Of a stretch of DNA of 64,000 nt, positions 45,121 to 63,764 are shown one piece after another. The first letter of the stretch is position 1, and every line of letters starts with the position of its first letter. The notes beneath the pieces are model-generated. The model searched no databases, was not told where the DNA came from, and saw only the letters and a program-made list of their open reading frames with translations. The DNA is taken from positions 10,067,439 to 10,131,438 of the forward strand of contig OZ024789.1 in assembly GCA_964017065.1 (NCBI GenBank). Direction: 5' to 3'. The position numbers were made by a program, and so were the translations under genes. The DNA is from Haliclona indistincta. Taxonomy: Eukaryota > Porifera > Demospongiae > Haplosclerida > Chalinidae.

Positions 45121-45420
45121 TGGTGTGTTGTTAGGTACATAATACTAGATACTGTACTGGTGTGTTGTTATTAGGTACATACTATACTACTAGATACTGT
45201 ACATGTACTGGTGTGTTGTTAGGTACATACTACTAGATACTGTACTGGTGTGTTGTTAGGTGCATACTACTAGATACTGTACTGGTGTGTTGTTAGGTAC
45301 ATACTACTAGATACTGTACTGGTGTGTTGTTAGGTACATACTACTAGATACTGTACTGGTGTGTTGTTAGGTACATACTACTAGATACTAGTACTGGTGT
45401 GTTGTTAGGTTCATACTTCG
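45121..45420. repeat. 37-bp minisatellite, block 2
   Basis: About eight units of the same repeat as 10021-14120, some with added ATACTA or GTAC. It occupies the equivalent place between the two genes of the block. Confidence 0.93.
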
Positions 45421-45505
45421 GCCCTAGCTACTATGGATCGTCGGTAAGTTATAGGAGCATTCAGGCTAAACTAGCCATGGATAAAAACTTAAGTTTGTAA
45501 AAAAC

Positions 45506-45600
45506 ACGAAAAAAACTTGCCTGCAGAGAGAATCGAACACAAGCCACCATACGTGTGACCACTGATCCACTAGAAACTGCTGACCGGTCCACAAAATATC
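45506..45600 (-). other. tRNA-like sequence with Pol III-type boxes
   Basis: On the minus strand, TCTAGTGGATCAGTGGTC resembles an A box and TGTTCGATTCTC a B box, about 30 bases apart, followed by GCAGGCAAG and a run of T at 45511-45516. The T stem and acceptor do not pair well. It is a tRNA pseudogene or the head of a tRNA-derived SINE, not a working tRNA. No anticodon is assigned. Confidence 0.4.
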
Positions 45601-45817
45601 TAGCTGTACGGTAACTTCATTAGTATGTGACTGAAGCTAACAGTATTAGTAGAATTCATAATAGACATGAATAATGGTTAATAGTCATCCTTACAAAATT
45701 TTAATGTGAACTTCTCTTGCGGATCGGAGTGAAGCGTACAATCGGTGAATACGTTCTAAGTGGGTGTGGCTGGTACACTCTCGCCCGCACACGCACCAAT
45801 TGCAAAGTCTCTCCTTC

Positions 45818-52406
<6,589 letters not shown>

Positions 52407-52712
52407 CACTAGATCATGAAGCTAGATAGCATTGATTCCACACATCACTGAATAACTCATTCACTCATTGATTATAGTATTTACAAGTTCCTGCATTACA
52501 TGTAGCTCTTAGTTTGTGTATTAAAGATAGAAATTAATACTACTTTAGAGATTGCACACTTCATCTTCACTTGTAGCCTCATTCATTCATAACAAGCTAT
52601 GTTCATGTATTAATTAGATGTAATTTATTTACAAACATTGCTTGTACTAAAAATTAATTGAATATAGAATCTTCTAAAATCTCTTCTCCTTCACTCGACT
52701 GGTGTGTGTGCT
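52407..52712. other. 3' flank of copy 6
   Basis: No gene. AT-rich sequence with a 3' UTR-like start shared in part with copy 4. It leads directly into the HSP90B1 remnant on the opposite strand. Confidence 0.5.
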
Positions 52713-53346
52713 CTACAGCTCCTCTTTGGTAGCTGGTTCCTCAGACTGAGGGAAAGACATTAGGATACCTCAGTAAAACACGACGGTAAACCTGCTGTAT
52801 ATTCTAGTAATCTCTTACGTACAGGCAGTATACTGTTTGACAGCAAATGATGGTTTAATTATAACCTTGCTTGGAACAAATTAAGGCAGCAATCATTCAG
52901 AAAGCAATCTCTTTAGTGCTACATGATAAGACTGACCGTATAATAGGCTCTGCCTTGACTAATTCAGGAGAAGGTGTGGTCTCCTCAACTTTTGGCTCCG
53001 CCCCTACTTCCTCCTCCTCTTCATCATCTTCCTTAGTGAACGCCTCTTTGACCTGTGATAGTGGGAAGGTGATGTTAGTGACAGTGGGAGGAGCTTACAG
53101 GCGCATCAGAATCCATGCCTACACTCAGTCGAAGCATTCTCTTAATACGATCACCAGCAAAAGAGCTTGAGTCCGGCAGAGTGTAGCCTCCTAGCCTGAT
53201 ATTAATATGGCGGTGTCAAACATCACTCAAGCAAGATCAACAGTTATCTCATCGCTCTCATCCTTCTCAACACGACGCTGTAACTCCTTGACAAGAGGAT
53301 GGCGAGGATTGATCTCTAGTGTCTTCTTCAGTGTCAAATCGACCAT
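52713..53346 (-). pseudogene. HSP90B1: HSP90B1 (endoplasmin) remnant 2, ends KEEL
   Basis: Minus-strand exons: 53346-53099 ([20 protein letters not shown], then two in-frame stops around the SG.TLPDSSSFAGDRIKRML segment), 53052-52937 (acidic tail EDDEEEEEVGAEPKVEET) and 52745-52713 (SEEPATKEEL-stop). Same three-exon layout as remnant 1, and in the same place after a family gene, so it is part of the block duplication. The retrieval signal is KEEL with a normal TAG here, against KDEL with no stop in remnant 1. Each remnant keeps features the other has lost, so both decayed from a common intact source. Confidence 0.87.
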
Positions 53347-53449
<103 letters not shown>

Positions 53450-53746
53450 ATCAAGGGAGAGGGAGACAACAGTTATAGGGCATTACTCGATGATCTGGTC
53501 TCGTGTAGCTGCATGTAGAGGTATAGCTAATTATTTCTTTGATATTTTCTCATTCACTCACTTCTTGCAGGCCGGAGGACCAGATACACTGCTTTGCAGT
53601 TAGGTTGTCAGAAGCAAGCAGACAGTGTTTAGCTTGTGGTTTGATACTGTTTACCAAATGTACCACAAACTGACACATTCCAAACTGTGTGTTTTTGTAT
53701 TTACAAAAAGGTATGTATAATTCTACAGTGCTGAAACCTTGTGAAG

Positions 53747-54596
53747 ATCTTTGTGTATCATTCCTTGACTGCCCATGCATGGAGTCCGAAGAGTCTAGAT
53801 CATTTGCAGCAATGGTTACTGATGCAAAATGCAGCTAAGAAACGTGTGAGCTACTTGATCATTCTCACGATCGCCTGAATCTAAGCAAAGATACATAGCA
53901 TACAGGTGTCTCTGGCTATCAGTTGAGCAAGACATTTTCTTATCTCACAAAAACAATTATAAGCTTCAAACTTGCTGTGGACATCAATTCACAACACAGC
54001 TATTTAACAAAAATTTACTGTGATTGACCATTACCGCAAATGATCTAGTCACTTCAGACTCCACAGGCAATCAAGGAACTATACGATGATCTTCACAAGC
54101 TTTCAATATGATATGATTGGAGGAGAGATTCAGATATGGAGGAGGAATAATGGCTGTGAAAATGTCTATACTAAAGTAGGCTACATGCTACAGCAATTGA
54201 TCCAGACAATGATAATATATCTGAGTTGATGCCTAATTCCCAGCTGAAGTTCTTTAAGGGTGATATATACTGGGAGTGTACCAAAGAAATGGAGCCGGTC
54301 GTAAAACTGTGTATTATCAGGGAAGAACTGGACCAGCAAATTATTGCCGTCCGTAGTGTATGACCACTAGCTACAAGTATGAGTTTCGTTGAAGTAATTA
54401 CAGCATATAGAACGATGATGTATACATCTAAAATCAGTGGATAACTATTTAGTAATTTGCTAGTATTATTGAAGTGTAATAAAATTACTGACAATGATAG
54501 AATCAAATTGAATGTAGCTGTAGGATTTATACATACTTACATATATAAACACATAGTTTGGAATGCCGCACCAGTTTTTGGTACATTGTGTAAACT
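53747..54596. other. Unassigned spacer
   Basis: Homology with remnant 1's flank (25680-25850) ends about 53745. The remaining about 850 bp show no gene, repeat border or RNA motif that I can support. Confidence 0.5.
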
Positions 54597-55205
54597 CAGG
54601 AGCGCATATAAACAAGGGAGCATGTAACTCTGTAAACGGCGAAATCCTGACATGGTGGCAGTTCTAAAAATAGTAGTTTCCATATAAGAACTATAATCCA
54701 TATAAGGTCTATAAGTAATAAATATTTCAACCGCGCCTCCACCCGGTACCCGCGTCCACACACCAATCGAGCGCACATGGTCTGTTGCAAACTCGATACC
54801 ATGGCTATCACCACAAGTATAGTACAAACAGCTGAGAACGAGAGTTCGGAGACCGATCGCCGAGATTGCAGCGCTATTAGCATACCACAGCTTAGCAGTG
54901 AGCGTCCTGCAGTGGACGATACACGGGTGCTTCGCAAGAAAAAGAGGAAGGCTCTATAGAATATCTTGAAGGGCTTGTGTGGTAAAATGTAAGCCGACTT
55001 CGCTTAGAGGCCTGCTCCATAGTAGCTCGCTGGGGTTCGCATCTATCCGATATTATTAATAATGGGCGTGTACTAGTTATTACATCCGCAAACGTCACAT
55101 TTATACGGAAAGTAAATAAAAATAGCAAGTCCGCCATATTAGGATTTCGCCGTTATATGGGGTAGTGTTCAGAGTTACATGCTCCCTTGTTTATATGTGC
55201 TCCTG
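54597..55205. mobile_element. hAT-like MITE, 609 bp, with 7-bp target duplication
   Basis: Begins CAGGAGCGCATATAAACAAG and ends with the near complement ..TATATGTGCTCCTG. Inverted similarity reaches about 50 bp, with an indel, up to GGCGAAATCCT / AGGATTTCGCC. It is flanked by GTAAACT at 54590-54596 and 55206-55212. The same terminus occurs at 63438-63747. No transposase. Confidence 0.8.
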
Positions 55206-55373
55206 GTAAACTGTATCAAGACCACAAGCTAGACTCTGTCTGCTTGCTTGTGATAGCCTAAAACTGCAAAGCCCTGTAGTCCCTCCTCCATAGTACCGCT
55301 TGGCAGCAGCGAGGAAGTTAGTTCATGAGTTGTGTCAGGTTTTTAAACAGTGATTGATTGTTACTCCTCACAG

Positions 55374-55913
55374 TGGATGGATGGAGGGAACCCGCTGGTC
55401 GTGATGACCACAGCACAGCTGTTGTCAACAATCAACTCTATTTGTGGGGTGGAGACCAACAAGGAATGCCCGAGGTGCATGATAGCGTTGAGAAGCGTCA
55501 GTTTTTCTCCAGTGTAGAGGTGTTTGACGTGAACACTGGTTGCTGGGAGCAGCGCACCACTAGGGGAACATCTCCACTGGGAGTTCTGGGCTTTGCCTGT
55601 GTTGCTGTCAGGAATGATCTGCACTATTTCGGTGGTTACTGTGGTCATAGTGGCTGCTACCACAACAGTGTTCACACACTGAGCACCTCCACCCTGCATT
55701 GGAGGATGTTGGCTCCCTCAACAACAGAGGGTTGGGCACCAATGCAGAAGCAAAGGTGTGGAATGGTGCACTTCACTGATGAAGAGGAGGACCTCTTGTA
55801 TGTGGTGGGAGGGAGGGGTCACCCTGTCCCATCATCACCACAATATGGAGCACAGTATCCATCAGCGTATGGTGTGTATACCAATGAACAACACATTTTC
55901 TCACTGTCCACAA
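55374..55913 (+). pseudogene. Copy 7: solitary first kelch exon
   Basis: A 540-nt exon in the usual phase (VDGWREPAGRDDHSTAVV to SLST) with an intact acceptor CTCACAG and donor GTGAGT. The preceding exon 1 region lacks the ATG (ATAGTACCG in its place). After 55970 family similarity stops at a transposon; no later kelch, coiled-coil or Death exon follows in the window. It is a truncated duplicate, with kelch blades 1-3 only. Confidence 0.85.
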
Positions 55914-55976
55914 GTGAGTGATACTGTTTGTTTTAGCATAATTTTGGTGAAATCTTGACTTTTAGTAATAAGTTGT

Positions 55977-57740
55977 CCCTTTTACCGCGACGCGCATATA
56001 TTTATGCGCGATGAAATTCACCCGTATACGCGACGCGCATATATATATGCGCGTCTTCGTTACCTCGAAACAGCTACCGCTAGCGCCAGTCAACTTACTT
56101 TGTTGCAGCAAAAACTCCTTGGCAACGTTGAAACATAGTTGCTATAGTATTCTAACTTGTTTATTGTGGTTTCTAACACTCGTTATTCTGTGTAAACAAA
56201 CGCCCACCAAGCAGTGATAACTGACAGCAATAGTACAGTGTGTACACAGCTTTGCTGTTGAGACGAGTGCTGTACTTGCTTTCACAGACAGTTTGCTACT
56301 CAGGTAGAAGAGGGTGGTGTGTGTTTGAATATTATTATCAATCACAGCAATCAACATAAAAGAAATGGAAAGCTTGAACAAGTATTTTGATCTTGAGCAG
56401 ACAGCAAAAACACGTCAAGGTATCAGCAGATAGCATGGTAGTTTCTCAGCACTGTAATAGATGAGAAGAGGCTAATAACACTGATAACATGAGCATAATA
56501 TAACTGTACAACTGAAGTGTATGACACACTAACTACTGCCATGACTAACATCAAGCTACAATGCACACGCCATGACTGCCATCAAGCTACAATACACACA
56601 ACAATCACGACATTTTTCAGCACACATGCTTTACTGGTTATAATGTAAGACCAAGCACACACAAGCAAAACAAACATTATACACAAGATAAATACATTCT
56701 ATTTTCACCTTTTTAAAGATTACAATCGTCCATAGCAAGCCTGAGCATCCTGACGATACACACGTCGCTCATGTACGCTGTACAGAGAAAGCAGTGTTCT
56801 TTGCTGGCACAATAAGTATAAAAATGTACTCACCTGGTTGTCACAAATAACTCAATAGCTTGCTAGTAGATAGCTCAAGGCAAACCAGATGTTTATAACA
56901 CTTACTAAGCTGTTGGAAGTGTAAAATAGTGATACAAAGTGTGCAGCAACAAAGCTGTGTTCTCCTGGAAATTATTTCTGTTCTAGTTGAGGCCGAAAAT
57001 GAGCTCTAACAAGGCTGTCAAAAGCAGTTGTGCTTAGTAACACACAACAAGGCTCCCACAATGACCATGGTCAAGTTCTAAACATCCTAAGAGGCTGTAG
57101 TTGCCGTGTACACAGAGCAACACGAAGGAGAAGCATGACAACTCACTCGTCCGCCATCGCTTGCTGACGAGTAGCTTTGACGGGTCATACAAAGCTTAAA
57201 AGTTTACTAGCAAAGCTCTGGAGTACAATAGTATGATAGACAACACTCACTTAGCTGTAACAAACACGCAGAGGCGAGTAGAAGCGGCACAAACTGCTCT
57301 CCAAGTTACAGCAACATGATTGGAAAATGGCGGTGAGGTAGGTGGAGTTAGACACGCCCGGTACAAGTTGAAAGCCGTTGATGATGTCGTAATCACGCTC
57401 AAACAGTCTTCCACAATGGCTAAGGTCCAGTTTTGAACAACACAGAAGGTTCCTGGTACAGCTTACGCTGCGTGGTGTAGGGAAGAAGCGAAGAATAGTT
57501 GCTCGCGTAAGTGTAAGATGGTAGCAGATAGCTTTGACGGTCCAACTCAAGCTTTGATGGACAAATAACAGTAGCCCAGGACATAGTACAGGTTGAGAAA
57601 ACATTGTCGTACCTCTAGCTTCCGCGCTGAAGCGTCCAGAGCAGAGACAAAGCGCAGTACCGAGATAGCTGTCACAATTCAAAAACAGCCATCGCGTGAC
57701 GTGGGTGGAGCAACGTTTACAATTAATCGCGGTAAGAGGG
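55977..57740. mobile_element. TIR element, CCCTTTTACCGCGA ends
   Basis: The left end CCCTTTTACCGCGA (55977) and right end TCGCGGTAAGAGGG (57727-57740) are near complements. The left subterminal region has two CGCGACGCGCATATAT palindromic motifs. It truncates the copy 7 intron. The interior of about 1.7 kb has no recognised coding domain. Confidence 0.5.
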
Positions 57741-57744
57741 TTAA

Positions 57745-58344
57745 GGGTGCTCGGATATTCATAAGGCGGTGCCGTTGCTATGGGCTAGATTTTCATATGT
57801 AAAGCAGCTACGAACGCATCGCTAGCTGCATAACAACACGACTGGAAGTACTGCTTGTATACCAGTTTTAGCGAGACAGCTCAAGTTACCGTGAAGGACC
57901 ACCAGAGGCACAAAAAAACATCGACTACTAGTCTGAAAAACTTTTTTGCAGACCATGCTAAGTTGCTGAAACCACGTTTCTGTGGCTATCTCGACACGAG
58001 GAATCCAGTAATGGAGAGCTTTTGGCGGTACAGCAGCGACAAACAGTACTTACGTAACTTATCTTAGCTGTTGAGTACGCAATTTGAAAACAACTCTCCG
58101 TTACGTGTTGGCCACGTGTAGCTGACCATCTTTGCACTGTTGTATAAGCGTAGTCCAACTCTTCATGCTCGAGTTTTATACTGTTTTGTGCTTTCCCAGC
58201 ACATACATGAAGTACATGTACAGCATACTACAAAGCGCGAAATGATATTCACAACCGTGCGCTGATATTCACAACCGCATAATGATATTCACAGGTACAG
58301 GTACTGACCACCGCCTGATGAATATTAATAAGTACCTAACACCC
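57745..58344. mobile_element. TTAA-flanked element 1 of a chain
   Basis: Bounded by TTAA at 57741-57744 and 58345-58348. Ends are GGGTGCTCGGATATTCATAA and the inverted ..TATTAATAAGTACCTAACACCC, with an inverted GGCGGTG / CACCGCC pair. It also contains repeated TGATATTCACA motifs (58242-58293). TTAA flanks suggest a piggyBac-type mechanism (inference). Confidence 0.45.
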
Positions 58345-58348
58345 TTAA

Positions 58349-58949
58349 GGGTGCAGACCCTAACAACCATTAACTTATTCAGGAATGTACAAGTTGGACA
58401 TTATTACACACCACAAATGATATTCACTGTTTATACAAGCACATTAACAATACTAATAAGTGACAGTAGCCAGGCAAGATCACGAACAATACATTCCTCA
58501 ATAAAACTCTGTCTGTGGCCTTCAGAATAGACCCAAACTTGGATATATGACTATTAGCGACCAGATAAAGACCTTAACGTAGAGTTTTTTTTAATAAACA
58601 CACTCTGAGTAGGAAAACCACGAGGTAAGCAGCTCATAATCGCACTTTCAAGCACAATACACGAAAAAGCTCTACGTTACTGCCTTCGCCTTGTTGAAGT
58701 ACGTATATATCCCAAATCTGAAGTTCTACTGCCTGAGTGAACGAAAGTTTTATTAGCCTAAGCGTTGTATCTAGCCGCGCCCGTCACGTTTCCGTCTGGC
58801 ACTTTCAGCGCTCATAGTTTGCAATGTATACAGCCTTCGCCAGTCTTGTAGCATAGGTCTTTGGTTTCTTGGAATATCAGCAGTAGTTTCTGAGATACAG
58901 TCCCCTAGCAACCAGCCAAAAATACATGCGTGGGCGTGACACTGCACCC
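58349..58949. mobile_element. TTAA-flanked element 2 of a chain
   Basis: Bounded by TTAA at 58345-58348 and 58950-58953. Ends GGGTGCAG and CTGCACCC. It may be one unit with element 1, because 57741 TTAAGGGTGC and 58944 GCACCCTTAA also pair. No ORF. Confidence 0.45.
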
Positions 58950-58953
58950 TTAA

Positions 58954-59643
58954 GGTGGCGGGTAACCAGAATTAATGATATTCATGACTTTTGCAAGTAG
59001 CTTTATTTTCCAAGCCATGGGTATTCGTGCAGACAGAGTCGCTGCGTGCAGTTTGCTTGCCTATCGATAGGCATCGAATATAGCAAATTTTAGCAATGCA
59101 GTGTTAGCCATCGCGGAGCTACGAGCTCGCCCTGTGAAGACTAAGCACGATCAATTGTAACCACTCTTTCTTTAGTTGTGCGAAAGGCACGAAGCTAAAA
59201 CTGCTCGAGCACGCTCATCTTCCATCTGTGCAGGTATCTATGCGACGTTTTCGTCGAGCGCTGCTCGTACGCGATATTACAGCTATGTGGTGCCAGACAG
59301 CACAGCCTGCGTTGCTGTAATATCGCGTACGAGCAGCGCTCGACGAAAACGTCGCATAGATACCTGCACAGATGGAAGATGAGCGTGCTCGAGCAGTTTT
59401 AGCTTCGTGCCTTTCGCACAACTAAAGAAAGAGTGGTTACAATTAATCGTGCTTAGTCTTCACAGGGCGAGCTCGTAGCTCCGCGATGGCTAACACTGCA
59501 TTGCTAAAATTTGCTATATTCGATGCCTATCGATAGGCAAGCAAACTGCACGCAGCGACTCTGTCTGCACGAGTACCCATGGCTTGGAAAATAAAGCTGC
59601 TTGCAAAAGTCATGAATATCATTAATTCTGGTTACCCGCCACC
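58954..59643. mobile_element. TTAA-flanked 690-bp palindromic element
   Basis: Left arm about 58954-59280 and right arm about 59317-59643 are almost perfect complements around a central loop of about 38 bases. Ends are GGTGGCGGGTAACCAG and CTGGTTACCCGCCACC, with TTAA on both sides (58950-58953, 59644-59647). The same 68-codon frame reads from both arms, which shows their identity and not a gene. Confidence 0.8.
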
Positions 59644-59647
59644 TTAA

Positions 59648-61089
59648 AGTGGCAGGTGTACGCCTATTTTTAATGATTTTCAAAGGATCGTGTCTTTCTA
59701 TTCGTAAAACTATATGCAGTTTTCAGAGTTTATATAACAAATCCTGTACTTGTAGATTACAGTTTATAATAATTTTGATTACTCATTAATGATTATTGAC
59801 CTAGTTATCAATGGTTAATTACAACTTTATTTTTACGTCTCATTTTGTCAGGGACTATTTCAAGCAAACGAAACTTCGCCCGTGCTATTGGGTAGCAAAA
59901 CTCTAGGATTGTAAGTATGCGTTTTGAGCTAGACACCAGCATCGCTGAGTAATGGAAATTTTACAATCATAAAAGCCACAAAACAGCTCAGCGATCAAAA
60001 ACTGTATTGAATTTTGCAAAACGGATACTAAGATCTTAGATAATGTTGAGATGAACATGCAGCGTGATTGTGAAGTCAAACAGCAGCTTTCTCAGAATAA
60101 TTATGGGACGTAAAAAATAAAGTTGTACGCAAACATTTGGCGCGCTCAAGATCATTAATTACGTCATAGAATGATTATGTTGGTGTGCTTGTAATAGAAC
60201 TAGAAACTAGTGTTCTCTCTCTGATTCTTTCTCTGGCTCTCTGACGGACTGACAACTGATGTGCCGTGGGAGCGTCAACTCTGGTAGAATTGCTCTTCGA
60301 TAGAAAGATACAAGCTTCATCTTTGCGTTTTCCCAAAAGGTAACGATTCCAGACGAAAATTTAAAAACCTGATGCAAGCTTTTTCCAGATCTCCTTTAAA
60401 CGGCCCTGTCTTCTGCAATCAGAATGGTGCTTGAATTGCAGGAATTGGCTTAGGGAGAGCAAAGTTACAACCTCGCAACTAAGTTGAATTGGTTAAAAAT
60501 TTCCGACTCGTTTTAATAGAAAAAACGGTATCAGTATGCTTTACTATCTATTACATGTAGCCATTATCATTGGAACTACTGCAAGGATTTATAAACTTTT
60601 TTCGCATTTTGTCGATTTTCTCAACGGTGAAAATCATACACTGACCTCTGAGACCGTGATAGAGACTAGTTTACTTGACAAACGGCCTTCGTTAAACCGG
60701 ATTGTCGCGGGAAAACTTAGTCACTTGCTCGCGGTCCAGTGATTTCTTCCAATTTCGCTACAGCTGTGCAGTTCGCAGGTATGAACCAATATCATAATGT
60801 ATGTCACATCGACCTACTTCGTCTTTTCCACGCACTTTGCAGCTCTGTTACAGTAGCAGTTAAGGGCTAAACTACTGAAGACTGTACTTTTTAGGCAAAG
60901 TTGAATCTTTTCGCTAATTTGCTAAGCTACAACACATCTTATTGACGCGAAAGTCCCTCCCTAAGAAAGAGGAGTAAAATAGCTATCGAATGATGTACAC
61001 CAAGCTGGTGAGCGTTCCTTTTTGCGGCAGCGAAATCGAAGTACCATCTCACTAAGTCAGATTTGCCGGGACATTTTTAATAACTGAAC
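59648..61089. other. Unassigned AT-rich spacer
   Basis: About 1.4 kb with no supportable gene. A 68-codon frame at 60536-60742 has no recognised similarity and no splice context. No tandem repeats or terminal repeats are seen. Confidence 0.5.
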
Positions 61090-61162
61090 TTAATAATTGG
61101 AATCGTTAGCACTGAAGTGAATGCGCTCGACTGTCATTCCTTTTGGTGTCCACATCACGAAG

Positions 61163-62990
61163 TAGTCTGGCAGCCCCACCCCTTCGCATTATTGTGGAAG
61201 GGTCTGGCTTCAGTAGTGTCAAACAGTTGTACCAGTCGCAGGGATTTCTGCGATCCAATCAGATTGCAGAAACGCACGCCACAATCAATTAATTATGAAA
61301 AGAAAATTAAAAGATTTCTATCGAAATCAAAAGGATGTAGGGTTGTGTAGTCTACCACTGGTCCACAATGTAAACTAACAACAAACAAGCATGGAATCTT
61401 AACACGATTGACTTGCTAACAGACCATAGATCCCTACATCAGTGGCTGCTGTGGTTGATTATAGCTAGTTTAGCTAGTTGCTATTGACTGACACGTGCAT
61501 TCAGCTTGTGACAAAATATTGATCTTATGTACAGCCACTGATGTAGGGTTCTATGGTCTGTTTAGCAAGTCAATCGTGTTACCATTCCATGCTTGTTTCT
61601 TGTTATTTTACATTGTGGACCAGTCGTAGATTTCACAACCCTACATCCTTTTGATTTCGATAGAAATCTTTTTAATTTTCTTGTTTGTTTCCTTTTTCTT
61701 ATTCAGTGAAGTGCAGTTCAATATCATGCACGTATTGAGCCATCTTTGTTTCCACCATCGGTTTAGTTTTCCTGTTTTTTGATGGCTTTTCTTTATTATT
61801 AACAATTTTAAACTTGTACATGTAGCTAAAAATATTGTTATGCTGTACATATCAGCTCGCCTACGCATGCATGCATGCAGTCCATACGAGCCCCGCCCAC
61901 ACTTGTTTGTAGACCTGTCGGTTATACTTATCTGGCAAGTGCAGAATGGTGATCCTATACGATCTTACCGGCGTTCTTCGAAGACTCCAGCCAGATATGT
62001 GTTCTCCTTGATCCATACGATACTCAAGCGATACTCAAGCCAGTGCTTGGTCACGTGCGCTAATCACTGCTTGGTCACGTGCGTATTGCGCAATCACAAT
62101 CATGGCGTCTAACACTTAGCTGACAATGGATCACGATCGAGAACTCGCGGAATTTAGATCGCCTTTTCGCTAAAAATAAAGTTCAAAAGGCACCTGCCAG
62201 GAGAATTTCACGACTATTAGTGGGTGTTTTAGTCTCGGCATTGCTCGCGTAAAGGCGCTAGGCGCGCTGAAGAAAGAAGAAAAAAGAAAGAAGAAAAGGA
62301 AGATGACGAAACTCGACGGGGAGGGAGTTTTCACAGTTTCCAGGTTCGTCACATCAGTAACAATTTCGAGCAACCTCCTTGCTGCTGTAAGATGGGGCAA
62401 CGCCAGATAGCAGATCTAAGTTTCTTTGGACGTATAAAATTCATCACCAGGCGAAATCAGCGTTTGAACGCTAATACATTGTATGTAGCCGCCATTTTGT
62501 TTTTCCGTGCAACCCTACATAGGGAGGCACTACCGTGCCTCCCTAATTATTCATAAGCTACAAACGTTCGCCAAGTAATCACGCAGTATTGGCTGCAGTA
62601 AACGCGCTGTACACCTGTTTTGACAATGCAAATGTCATGAACGAGCTACTGAACGTAATGGTTGTAAGTAAGAATGCTAGAGCTGGCTTGTACGCTCGAC
62701 TTTGTAACTTAGGTTGTAAACACGGTACAAAAAGTGTCTACCTTGCCTGCTCTCCATTGGCGCTTGAATTAGATGTCATAGTTTAATTTTTAAGCTGACC
62801 GAAGGCTACTTCTTTCGCCAATTTTGTGAGCTAGATCGATAAAGCAAACAGCACACTGACCGCCGCCATTTTGTTACTAATTATAACACGTGAAAATGTG
62901 ACGTAATTTAAATTCCACTGGTACAACTGTTTGATACTACTGACGCCAGACCCTTCCACAATAATGCGAAGGGGCGGGGCTGCCAGACTA
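61163..62990. mobile_element. Mutator-like MITE with 9-bp target duplication, hosting R4
   Basis: Target duplication ATCACGAAG at 61154-61162 and 62991-62999. Terminal inverted repeats of about 70 bp begin TAGTCTGGCAGCCCCACCCC and extend through GTTGTACCAG. Without R4 the element is about 580 bp. Nine-base duplications and long TIRs are typical of Mutator-like elements. No transposase. Confidence 0.85.
61300..62546. mobile_element. Foldback element R4 nested in the Mutator-like MITE
   Basis: Arms 61300-61449 and 61532-61682, about 1.25 kb overall. The 3' hairpin is AGGGAGGCAC-TACC-GTGCCTCCCT and it ends AA. Its arms differ from each other at several sites (for example CAAACAAGC against GCTTGTTTC), so it looks older than R1-R3. 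Confidence 0.85.
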
Positions 62991-63437
62991 ATCACGAAGT
63001 CACACCAGGGATGTCCAGTGATCGCTAATTGACCCTGAACCTGGTAATAGTAATTGTGGCTTCTCTTTAGCTGCAAGGATCCATTTTCAGAGTTCAACTT
63101 GCACGCAAACTTTGACTTCAGCTGTTGAACTGCTTCTGCTGGGGTGAACTCTGATGCGGAATACGAACACTTGAATTCTACAAGCCCATGGTTGTCTCCA
63201 ATTGTAACATTTCCATCGGGACTCCAAGCCAGACAAGGTTCATTGATGTCTATCACTAGCCCTGACTTGGTGACCTCAGCTGGCGGTTATGTTGACTGAC
63301 TCTGAAGGTACTGTGTGTACTCTCGTCTAGCATCTTCTTTATGAAGGCATCCCCATCGCATAGTTTGGCGGATGTTTTGCCTTGCGCTTGCTATCGGGCA
63401 CAGCAGCAGTCGAAGTGGATGCCTGTACATGTATTAT

Positions 63438-63747
63438 CAGGAGCGTATAAAGGGAAGGAGCGTTCAACTACCGTATGCGCTTAGTAATATCGAAGCCTAA
63501 AGTCCGCCGCCGTGCGCTGTTGCTACTTGGACTTGGGCCTTTCTTTGCGCGTTGTGGTTCGCTACTTCCTACCTATACATTCATCCACGTCTCGTCCTGC
63601 CCGTCTCCGGCTAAAACAAGCAAGCGTTCAGCCAGAGCTATGGTCGCCGTCTTATGCGGCCTGCAGAAGGTTTTTGCAGCGCAAGCAGCGGACTTTAGGC
63701 TCCGATATTTCTGTTAGTTACACGCTCCTTCCTTTTATACGCTCCTG
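63438..63747. mobile_element. hAT-like MITE, 310 bp, with 7-bp target duplication
   Basis: Begins CAGGAGCGTATAAAGGGAAG and ends with the complement ..TTTTATACGCTCCTG. Flanked by GTATTAT at 63431-63437 and 63748-63754. It shares its first ten or so bases with 54597-55205. Confidence 0.8.
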
Positions 63748-63764
63748 GTATTATATATGTTCCG

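Larger units (their letters stand above)
61090..63285 (-). pseudogene. YqaJ-type nuclease fragment split by a transposon
   Basis: On the minus strand, 63285-62991 reads EVTKSGLVIDINEPCLAWSP, DGNVTIGDNHGLVEFKCSYS and YYYQVQGQLAITGHPWCDF. It resumes at 61162-61090 as VMWTPKGMTVERIHF and ends at TAA 61092-61090. The two parts join exactly when the element 61163-62990 and one copy of its 9-bp duplication are removed. The PDG..EFK residues match the D..ExK nuclease core of YqaJ/lambda-exonuclease-type proteins, which occur in many animal mobile elements. Upstream sequence has a stop (TAA before PPAEV), so this is a relic. Confidence 0.8.

Noticed and set aside
45506..45600. A functional tRNA gene
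   Set aside because: The T stem and acceptor stem do not pair and no anticodon loop is convincing.
59176..59421. Two opposed 68-codon frames as a gene pair
   Set aside because: They are the same sequence read from the two arms of a palindrome.
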